Source: Ceratobasidium sp. AG-K
Lineage: Eukaryota; Basidiomycota; Agaricomycetes; Cantharellales; Ceratobasidiaceae
Direction: 5' to 3'
NCBI GenBank assembly: GCA_037039685.1
Contig: JAWNGF010000005.1
Span: 2,480,001 to 2,544,000 of the forward strand
DNA: 64,000 nucleotides
Shown here: in pieces, positions 1 through 10,100 of the stretch
Position numbering within the stretch: the first letter of the stretch is position 1
Layout: every line of letters begins with the position of its first letter
The notes under the pieces: generated by a model
Seen by the model: only the letters and a program-made list of their open reading frames with translations
What the model was told of the DNA's origin: nothing
The model's database searches: none
Program-made: the position numbers and the translations under genes

Positions 1-3000
1 GCCATTTCTCGTGCGCGGGCAAGCTCCATCTCCTTCATTCGCAGTTCCTCATCATTACGAGTCGCGGCGAGTAGGGGTCGGACTTTGGTATAGAGTTGCC
101 ACCAAGGCCACTCGCGGAGCTGAACGTATACACGCGCATTTCGCTGAATCGTCCGAATTGCAACTGCTCGGTTGAGGATTTTGCGCATTTGACGGCGAGC
201 GGTGAACCGTCGAGCCGCAGCTTGGAATCGAGAGAATACGTCAAAGAGAAGTCCGTCGCGTTGTTCTTCAAGCTCGGCAAGTACACCGGCCTTGAAGAAG
301 ACCTTGCTCGTTCCGATGCGAAAGGCGCTTTCGTCAAGTTCGAGCGCGTCGACCATTCGCAAGCATGCCTTTCGTCCGTCCATGTAGCCGCGAGGGATGA
401 CGCCAGGCGTAAGAAGTTCATATCGCTGCCTGAATTCGGCAAAGGGAAGGCGATTGGGATACCCAAGACGGGCAATACGAATACCCTCGAGCACACCATT
501 GCACCTAAGCTGGTCGAGGACGAGGGGCACATCGATTCGTCCGGGCTTCTTCATTCCGTTGGGAACAATGCAACGCACAAAGTGAGGCTGAGTGGATTGG
601 AGAGACATCATGAGATTGGCGAGCTGCTCCTTGTGGCGTTGACCTGCCGTCCTGAACACGCCCTTCTTGACTCTCTTCTTGACTCCGCCAAAAACTGCTC
701 CTGCACCACCAACGGCGCCCGCACCAGCATCGATAAAGTCGGCGAAAAGGGTGCCGATGAAACGCTCGTTTGAGCCCGCCATGACTCGGCCGATGTTATC
801 ATTGAGCGGATCCTTGTTCTTCTCGAGCCATCCGTCGGTTCGGTACTCGACACGCCCAGCATAGTGTTGAATGATGAATCCTTGAGCGAAGCGTGCGGGA
901 GCATACTTGGTTTGACCTATGTGGCCAGGCTGCTCTTCGTCCAATCCAGGAGGCGCCCAAATCGAATGTAGTTTTGCCGTAAACGTCGCATCGGTCGCCT
1001 TGGGCATGATACACTCCTCATCCAAACAGCTCAAGACGCCGATCCAGCCAATGCCGGCCCCACCGCCTCCGGGACCGTGCCCACTGACCGTCCCTCCACC
1101 CTGTCCGTTGGCCGAGGTCGATTCGATCAACTCGATCGTTGGCTGCAGATCCATGCCGAAATCAACAAACTCCCACTCGATCCCCTCCCGCGCGTACTCT
1201 TCTTGCTCGAGAATGAACATGTGTCGATTGAAGAATTGCTGCAGACGCTCATTGGTATAGTTGATGCAGAGCTGCTCGAAGCTGTTTGTCTCAAAGATCT
1301 CGAAACCAGCAATATCGAGCACGCCGATAAACGATGATTTGGAGGTGGGGCGATCGAGCGCTTGATTGATCCGATCAACCAAAGATCCAAAGGTTTTCTC
1401 GTACATGGTCTTGCAGAGCGCGCCAAGTTCGTCAATGGCTTGCTGCTTCGTCCGGGCCTGGTTAACCCATTCGCGGCCAGCCAGTACACGGGGGCGCAAG
1501 ACGGCTTTCGAGAATTCCTGTGGAGAGACACCGAGAAGGTGGCATGCTTTCTCGAGAGCGACATTTGATTTGATTTGGGCTTGGTCGGCGCGGTCGGAGG
1601 ATATATCAATATTTCCAATATGAAGGATAGCAGCCACGACGCGGAAGAGATCGAGTTGTTCATCAGGGGTAAACCCAACGGTATCCAGCGCACCCTACAC
1701 GGATTGACGGTTGGGAGTTGGTGTAAACGACCACTCGAACTTCATACCTTGAGCAACCGCCACTCCTCGCGATCGTCAACGCCATCGACCTCCCTGCGCG
1801 ATTTTTTCAGGTATTCGTACTCTTGGGTGCCACCTTGAAGTAAAAGGGTATCTAAAATTACGAGGTGCACTGAGCTCCCCGCAGTAAGATTCTCAGAAGG
1901 TAACTCACCTCTGAGACTTCCGCCGCCCTCTAAAAGCATATAAAATACGTGAAAGTTGCGCTCAATGTCGCTACGAGTAATCACGCGGCTCTTCTCAAGT
2001 AGGTACCAGTCGATAGTTGCACCTGCGATGCTACCATCTCCACCAAACGCGATGCGAACAAATTTACCAAATCTACGATGGGGTAAGATCACAGTATGGA
2101 GGATCCAACGACCTGACATACCGAGAAGAGTTGTTATTACGAGCAGTCTGCGCGTTCCCAAACGCTTCCAGAATGGGGTTGGCTTGGAGAATTTGCCGCT
2201 CGAGCAGTCCGAGTTTCGCCGTAGACATCATTGCTGTTCCGGCGGATGATCCTGTATGATTATGTTTAAGCAGCGACGGGTGCTTTCCTAGTACAGCGAA
2301 ACAAGTGTCAGTCTTAAGTAAACATCGAACGGTAATAATATATATATAATTGTGAAGGTGATGAGTTTACTTACCGATGGATGGAGAAGTCGGATGCTTG
2401 CCTCTGAACGGCACTCCTGTGTCCGGAGTAGAGGTAGCGGCGGACTCATTTGCGATCGCCGCAAGATATTGAATGACCTTCTTCGTGTTTTCGGTCTTGC
2501 CTGCGCCAGACTCGCCACTACGAACCATCAGGCCAAGTACGCGAACACGAGGATCCCAACGTACGTGATGAGGATACTCTGATTCTCTCTCTCTTCACCG
2601 AGGTTAACCCAGGCACGCTCGGCAATAGCGAATATGTGTGGCGCATTCTCGTCGCGGCGCGACCCGCGATATTGCTGGACGATGGCGTCGGTATAGAGCG
2701 GAAGGTTGGTATAAGGGTTTATGGCGACTAGAAAAAGACCCGAATATGTCTACAATATACGTTGAGCAGAAGACATGTAGGACATAATATGGACGCACAT
2801 AAATGGCGCCCGAACCGTAGCGCAGTCTAAGGTTGTGCACAACGCTTGCCTCATTGAGAAACGTAAGGTCGGCAATGTCGTCTACTCTATCAAACTTCGG
2901 TGGGTTCATCTTGGATAAGGCGTATAACGGCATAGTTCTTATCTATAATACACATATTGTGTCTGTCAGCCAAGGCTCAACCAGGACACAAGACAACTCG

Positions 3001-3178
3001 CCTCTCCACCAGCAGCCATGACAATCTCTCCCTCTTCTACATCCCTCTCGTTTGTTGTCTCATTGACCACCCATCCAGCCAAATATCCCTCGTATTCATC
3101 TGGAACCCACACCCACTTCTTCTCATTGAACTCAGCCTGGAGGGCAGCAGCCCTCGCGGCTTCGGCGCTAGGCTGCAT
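1..3178 (-). CDS. Class II myosin heavy chain, motor and neck (partial, runs off left edge)
   Basis: This encodes the actin-based motor of conventional myosin, expected at the contractile ring. Reading leftward, exons give an N-terminal SH3-like start ([19 protein letters not shown]), the segment [11 protein letters not shown], the P-loop [13 protein letters not shown] near 2490, switch-1 region [17 protein letters not shown] spliced near 2050-2160, the late motor segment [11 protein letters not shown] near 570, and a neck with an IQ-like helix followed by [14 protein letters not shown] near 90. That last motif marks the head-tail junction of class II myosins, so the coiled-coil tail lies outside the window. 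Several short introns interrupt the motor. The start chosen is the first Met of the N-terminal exon ([11 protein letters not shown]); the frame stays open upstream, so an earlier exon is possible. No frame break was seen in the motifs checked. Confidence 0.9.
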
Positions 3179-3660
3179 CCAGAATCGACCTAAATGTATT
3201 CGCTTCTCGTTCTCAGGACAGTGACAGCAGAAATAGTGATATACAAGCTGTCCAGGATGCGGGTCGTAACTGGGGCGTTGTCGTCGGAATCAGGTCAATA
3301 GGGGCCAATAATCGCGCATCCAACAAACGGTCACGTGGTTATATTGCCAAACCGGACCGATTTGGAGGGCACAGGCGACGCCATGCATACGGCCAGCCTA
3401 CTGAAGCTCTCAATGGCCCACAGCCGAGCTCTATCATGTGGACGAATGTGCACATCACATCCAGCACTATACTAAGTAAAATCACGGCGCGTCTTGGGAC
3501 GTGGAGATTTTGTTTGGTCCCACCCATGCCGAGTTTAAATTAACCAGGTTAAATAAGACACAATGGTACCAAGAGTTACAACTCAAAGCTAAGCCGCTAT
3601 GATCTTCATATTTCAGACGCTCAAGCGTCATACTGTTCGCGATCAACTTAGTCGAAGAAT
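3179..3660. other. Intergenic: upstream of myosin, downstream of tyrosinase
   Basis: No convincing coding signal. This should hold the myosin promoter and 5' UTR and the tyrosinase 3' flank. Short open frames here have no recognisable motif. Confidence 0.5.
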
Positions 3661-4866
3661 CTAAACGCCATTATGCACACCCACCTTGTAACAAAACGGC
3701 CCCGCCAATGTATCCATCACATCCTTCACTTGAACTTCGGGCAGTCCCATAATATTATGGAAGCGTAATTTGTCTTCAAGGGTCGCATCTAGAGTGTCTT
3801 GAGCATCTGCCTGTGTATTGCCGCCGTACATCTCAAGTCGGGTCGCGTTGCGCCCCTGCCACTGCGTCCAAATTCGATCAATTTGAGCGTGGTGGGCGAA
3901 GAACTATTTGCCCCCAGCGTGAGTATATACCCTGGGTAGCATGTACAGTACGGCACGCACGATAGGGTCATTAGGAGATATTGATGGCATCATGTCCCCG
4001 GAAATTTCTGAGTGGACGGCACCATGTGGGTAACCTGCAATAAGTCACCGGTTAAGTGACCCTAACCTTCGGGTAGTATGATAAACATACTCTCTAATCG
4101 CCGCCATGCGCTTAACCAATCCTCTTTAGCATAAATACTATCCACGACGGCCTGCGTGTGATGTTGTCCAAGCATGAGGCCAACTTCATCGGTGCCATTG
4201 TTGAACGACCTTGCTAAGCAGTGGGGGGTCGAAACACTAACCTGACAGGAATTGAAGTATTTAGCAAAGACTGAGATGTATCACTCAAAGGCTGAAACGC
4301 ACTTGCAAGTTCGCATATGGTCCATCCACAACGCAATGCGCACTATTTGACCGGTCGCCGTTCCCACCCCAACCAGTCCTAGCATCCCAAATGTCCGAGG
4401 CCGATACGTTCGCTGCGTCTCTAGTCCAATCCCAATAAGGGGTTGGCCCAGTGTAACCACAGTCCTTTAACGCCAGCTCGCGCGCATGAAGGAAGTACCG
4501 ATGCCACGGTAGGAAAGCCGCCACAAAATGAACTATAAAACGCCCAATTTTAGCGTATAACTCTAAATGGTAGTGGGAATTAGACCTACTGTCAGCGTTA
4601 AGATCTACATGAATGTTTGGGAAGTCATCGAATAAAGTGCCTCCAAATCCTGTCGTTGCTGGCTTCGTCTGAAGGCATTTTACCGCTGAGTGGTATGCGT
4701 CGCGTTGCTCCTGGGGCAATGAGCGATATTCGACGCGGACACTGGGATTACCGCAAGCCTGTCGGCGCTGAGGCGCGGCAAGTCCAGTGGGACTGGCTAG
4801 GACCATTGCCAAAAATAAGACGAGAGGGATATGCATGGTAAGGGTGATGATGCCAGATGAATGCAA
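3661..4866 (-). CDS. Secreted tyrosinase / polyphenol oxidase-like di-copper protein
   Basis: A predicted type-3 copper oxidase acting on phenols, probably exported. A hydrophobic signal peptide begins at the Met at 4836 (MHIPLVLFLAMVLASPTGLA); an in-frame Met lies ten codons upstream at 4866. The CuA site reads FDDFPNIH, then HFVAAFLPWHRYF after removal of a 57-bp in-frame intron at 4533-4589 (GTAGGT..TATAG). Exon 2 carries PHCLARSFNNGTDEVG and QHHTQAVVDSIY. The CuB site is HGAVHSEISGDM, then after an intron FFAHHAQIDRIWTQWQ, the classic HH..DR.W..WQ pattern. The protein ends soon after CuB (FCYKVGVHNGV, stop at 3661), so it lacks the long C-terminal latch domain of classical fungal tyrosinases. 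It resembles the short secreted tyrosinase-like proteins; the true substrate cannot be read from sequence. Confidence 0.88.
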
Positions 4867-5250
4867 TGAGAATGTTTGAGCAAGTTGCCATCAGGAAACG
4901 CCTCGACCGCTGTATTTATGCTTTTCGCAGGAACGGAGTGTTTTGCAATACTCTTGGACGCTGCGACGTGGGCGCAAGAAGAAACCTAATTTGCTTACCC
5001 GAGTCGCTTCTTCACCGCAAATACTGACTCCTGATGCCGTTTGCATGGCCAAAAATCAACGTTGTCCACCGCGTTTATCCGATTCGGAGTGTGTAACAGC
5101 CCGCATGGACGACAGCGAAACAAGAGATTTATTCTCAGTCGTCATATCCACGACTTCAATCAGGGAGCGAATGGGCGACGACGTGAAATCGTTAGCGCAA
5201 CTGGGAATCCAAGCACAAGTAAAACAGCCAAGACCGATCGGCCCGAAAGA
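4867..5250. other. Intergenic between tyrosinase start and MRF1 stop
   Basis: About 380 bp; it should contain the tyrosinase promoter and the MRF1 3' UTR. No coding feature was recognised. Confidence 0.5.
4912..4919 (-). promoter_or_regulatory. TATA-like element upstream of the tyrosinase
   Basis: The minus strand reads CATAAATA about 50-80 bp before the two candidate start codons. The spacing is plausible for a fungal TATA box, but this is a match by eye only. Confidence 0.3.
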
Positions 5251-6747
5251 TCAATCTGAATCGTTCTCTAATAGCTCTTCCATCACGCTGGCCTCGTGGT
5301 CTCGTTGCAGCGCTCGGATAATGTCCTCCAGAGCATCTCCTTCCATTACTGACTCCAAGTTCTTGATCGTGAGGCCTATTCGATGGTCTGTAACTCGGTC
5401 CTAGGGGTACAATGCATTACACAACAACCCAACATCTTTGATCAAGCGCCTCTTACCTGGGCGTAATTGTATGTCCTGACTTTTTCGCTGCGGTCAGCTC
5501 CCTTGACCAAATCGCGCCTAACAGTTCGCCGGGCCTCCATCTCGGCTTGCATTTTACGATCTAAAAGTCGGGCGCGCAAAATAATCCATGCTTTCGCACG
5601 GTTCTTTTGGTTCCCCCGCTGTCAGCATATCATACACTGCTACAAAGTGAAATCATGCCTGATGTTGACTGCGAGAGTCCTGCATAGAGACAGTGATGCC
5701 CGTTGGCTCATGTGTCAAACGAACCGCGCTTTCCGTTCTATTAACATGTTGACCGCCCGCACCTCGCGAGCGCATAACATCAGTTCGAACGTCCTTGGGG
5801 TCCACTATATCGTCCGCTTCGGTTTCACTGGCGCCTTCAATTACAGGAAGAACCTAACCACTGACACTGTTAAAGCAATCGACTGGTGTAGGTGTATTAT
5901 ACTCACCACAACAGCAACCGTACTGGTATGAACTCTTCCTTGAGTTTCGGTCGCGGGGACTCGTTGCACGCGATGCACGCCACTCTCCCATCTCAGAGCG
6001 TCGTAGGATCCTTCCCCCTTGACTTCTAATATCGCATCCTTGATTCCACCTCTTCCACCTTCTAGTTCGTTTTTGTTTACCCATTCACAGGAGTACTTGT
6101 GTGTAGCAGAAAACCGCGTGTACATCCTTGCCAAATCGCCTAAAAACAGAGCCGACTCACTCCCCCCGACTCCAGCTTTGAGTTCAATCATGGCTCCATA
6201 GGATGAGGTTGAGGACGCGCGGACGAGTAATGATGGGAAGGTTTCGGCGGCCAATGATTGCAGTGTGCCAAGCAATTCAGCTTGCTCGTCTTCCGCGAGT
6301 ACTCGAAGTTCAGGATCGGGGTCCAAGAGGAGAGCTTCAGATTGAAGAAATGCCTGTTATACGTTATTGACAGGCCAATTTGGACATAGCAAGGCAAACA
6401 CTCACCTCTCGGGCAGATAACCACTCCTTCCAGGTTTTGTCCAGCGGTTCGAGCTCCTTTAGCAACCTACTGCGTTCTATCTGGTCTTTCAAGGTCATAT
6501 TCGGCGTCTCTGAGAGCTTTGAGTTGGCATTCCGTTAGATTTAGGTTACCATTATGCAGAGGAAATTACATACTTCACGTTCGGCACGCCTTTTTTCTGC
6601 AACGCGCTTTTCGACCACACGTAATAGCCGACCCGAGTCATTTTCAATCTGTATCAATGCACTGGGGCTTATAGGTGGTCTGGCAGATGTTGACGCTAGG
6701 CGAACGAGCTGGATAAGACGAGATGGGTGGGGGACTGGCGCGAGCAT
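5251..6747 (-). CDS. MRF1: Mitochondrial peptide chain release factor 1
   Basis: A class I release factor that reads stop codons on mitochondrial ribosomes and triggers peptide release. The N-terminus ([20 protein letters not shown], start 6747) is basic and Ser/Thr-rich with no acidic residues, as expected for a mitochondrial presequence. Next come helical exons ([32 protein letters not shown]) and the conserved block [40 protein letters not shown] precedes an intron, after which [20 protein letters not shown] carries the catalytic GGQ near 5760. The C-terminal block [16 protein letters not shown] follows and the protein ends LLENDSD at 5251. The length fits bacterial-type RF1. It shares a short spacer with the divergent NLR1 gene. 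No frame breaks were seen. Confidence 0.93.
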
Positions 6748-7152
6748 AAATGAACTTTAATTTGGGATCTTCAAAGTGTTTGGTAGATGTTTGTACGATC
6801 CCACACGTGACTACTTTTTCAAGTGTACCATATCTGGTGTCTTTGGTCCGTGTTTCAAACGGTCATAACTTCCACGTAGATATATTCTATAAACGGGGTG
6901 GCATACTTTGTTAACCCGCTAGAGCAGCCCACACATTTTAATCAAAATTTCATCCTATTGTTACTAGGAATCGGTTCCACGGGAGATAAGGTGCGCCAGC
7001 ATAAGACATTCTCGGATGCGTCTAAATATGGCCACAGAACGGCAAGCAAGTGATCACTTTAGTTTGAGCGCCCATCATTCGACCGGGATATTTCGGCCAC
7101 ACAGCCCCGAGCTGCATGCCCGCCAGTGCCACCACCTCTCGACCTCTTAAAC
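6748..7152. other. Divergent promoter region between MRF1 and NLR1
   Basis: About 400 bp separate two start codons on opposite strands, so both promoters must lie here. No gene or clear motif was seen. An in-frame Met at 7126 could extend NLR1 by nine codons. Confidence 0.5.
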
Positions 7153-10100
7153 ATGTCTTTTCGTCAACGGATAAGGCGGCTTAGCCATGGTGCCAGTCGC
7201 GGGCACGACGCAGCGTTGCCTACCCGTGGCGTTGACCAGTACCCTCCGATTCGACCGCCAAAGTTAACCATGTCAACGCAGGGTGGACTTTTATTTCCTG
7301 AGCGTATTCGCAGTCCAAACTCAGAATTGAACGCCACAACAGCCTCTCAAACGAGTTCAGCGCCTACGAGCCAACGAATGGCTCCAAGTCCATCAACGTT
7401 CATATCGAGTCAAGCGGCCAGCGAGATCACTTCAATATCCGCCGAGGAAGAAGATACCTCCAGTTCAGCGATTCCACAATCCCAAATAGACTCTCTTCCC
7501 GCTTCTGTAGTAACGCCATCGTATTCTAACCAGAGTGCCAGCCTGAAAAGTTGGACGAGCCTTGGTGGTTTCCTTCGAGTATTGAATCAGTGCGCTGGCG
7601 CATTCGGTCCTCTCAAAGCAGTGGTCGATGAACTAGTTTCATGCGTCTCGGTGTATGAGGTCAGTGCAAGGAATACATACGTAATGCCCGAGTCAAATTA
7701 ATGATATATCCACACCAATAGAGAATGTCGAACGGGCGCGGGGAGTTCAAGAAACTGCAAAATGAACTTGAAGGGATATTTCAGGAGCTGCAGCAATACT
7801 ATCGGGGAGACGTTCCTCCAGCTGTAACGGCTAGCATAGAAAGTTTGTGCAGGTGGGTGTCACCGTATTGCGCGAGGGTTAAAAGCAAACAGTAAGAGCG
7901 ACTGTCATAGGTCAATACTAAGGGAACTCGCACATGTGAAGGCAAGACAAGTTCGAGACCCCAAGAAACAATATTTTACAACAGAGGAGGACTCGGACGA
8001 TATCCTGGCCTGCTATCGGAGAGTTCAGGGTCATTTGCAACGACTAACGGTGAGTCGTGCCGAGGGTTTGTTAGAAATTACTTATAATTATTTAGCTCAA
8101 CGCGAACTTATCGATATGGAAGAATACTGATGAACTAACAACGGTAAGCTAAACATTTGAGCTAAATTGGCATCCGAAGATAAAGACCTACAACCCGAAT
8201 CAATTGACAGAGCGCTCGTTTGGATCGCCTGTGTCCGTCGCTATCGGCTTGTTATAATTCGAACCAGGCGGTAGAGCTTAAACGAGGGGAATGTACACCA
8301 GGCACACGGGTCGATGTCCTTGCTCAGGCACACAGTTGGGTCTACAATCCCTCAGCCGGGTCAGTCTACTGGCTGAACGGCATGGCCGGTACGGGGAAAA
8401 CAACCATTGCTTACACGCTTTGTGCCGAACTCGGGCTTGCTCATAACCTTGGTGCTAGCTTTTTTTGTTCTCGCTCGCTCCCGGAATGCCGGGACGTCAA
8501 TCGAATCGTCCCTTCGATTGCGTATCAACTCGCTCAGTTTTCGCAGCCGTTTCGCTGCGCACTTTCGAGAGTACTCGAGTTGGAACGGGATGTTCACACC
8601 CAATTGCTCAGCATACAATTCGAAAAGTTGGTAGTTCGGCCAACCCTAGAAGTACGAGACACCCTGCCCGAGGATATGGTAGTAGTTATCGACGCTCTGG
8701 ACGAATGTGATAGCAAGAAAAGCACCCGCCAGATTCTCGAGGCACTACTCACAAAAACAGTAGACTTACCGCTCAAATTTTTTATCGCAAGTCGACCGGA
8801 GCCGGAGATTCGCGACCAAATGAAGAAACAAGCGGGCCGTCGAGCAATTTCCCGGCTGGTGCTGCACGAATTGGAGAAAGGCATGGTTCAAAGTGATATC
8901 GAGACATACCTTCGCGTATCGCTGCAAGTAATTAGTCCATCTGAGTCGGAGATTGCAGCGTTAGTCGACCGTGCGGGGATTTTGTTCATCTATGCCGCAA
9001 CCGTGGTACGATATATTGGATACGACAACTTTAGGAAAAGTCCTCGTAAGCGCCTGCGAAACGTCCTGGGCGCTTCTAGTGTGAAGGGGAGTAACCCGTA
9101 CAAGGAGATTGACGATCTGTATGGATTAATACTTCAGGCAGCGTTTGATGATCCTTGCTTGGATGACGAGGAAAAGCGTGACACAAGAGAAGTTCTCTAT
9201 ACTACGCTATGCGCTCATGAGCCTCCTACCACCAGCTCCCTGTCAGGACTGCTGGGTTTACATGACGAAGAGCGGGTATATGCGGCACTGGCTTCTCTGT
9301 GGTCTGTGCTACATGTCGTGGAGTCTAGTGGGCTGGTTACAACCTTACATGCATCATTTCCTGATTATATGTTCGACCCAGCTCGATCCAAACAGTACCA
9401 CTGCGACCCAGCGGCATACGACCACGCACTCGTCCAGTATTGCTTTGATTGCATCAAAGACACCAAGCCGCAATTCAACATCTGCGGGTTAGAGTCTTCC
9501 TATATGCTTGATGACGAAATACCGGACCTCAATACCAAGGTGGAGAAGACCATTGGTGCAGAAACCATTTACGCATGCCTATACTGGGAAGCACACCTAG
9601 CACGCGCCAAGGGTTCATCCGATGTGATTGAGCGAATAAACAATTTTTTATCCTCAAACCTACTGCATTGGTTGGAAGTCATGAACCTTACAAAGCGGAT
9701 TCATACTGGCGTAGAAATGATGCGCCGAGCAGAGGAGTGGTGCCGAGTGAGTTGGGTATCGAATGATTAACGCTGCCAGCTAAAAATAAATAAATAGTAT
9801 CAATCGTGCCCAGATGATCTCTCACAACTAATACACGACGCGTCAAGATTTGTCACAGCCTTTGCCTCAACCCCCGTTTCACAAAGTACTCCGCATATTT
9901 ACCTTTCACTACTAGCGTTTCAACCTGAATATAGTATCATAGCCAAGCTTACGCAATTCGTCTAAAAGAAGCTATCCCACAAGGAACCGCAATAGCGAGA
10001 CAGTCCCTCGCGCTCATGGCTACTTGGCCTGTCAGCGGACAAGTTACTCTGGTTCTTTGTTCCCCGAACAACGAGCAGCTTGTCTTTATCAGCAGCGGGC

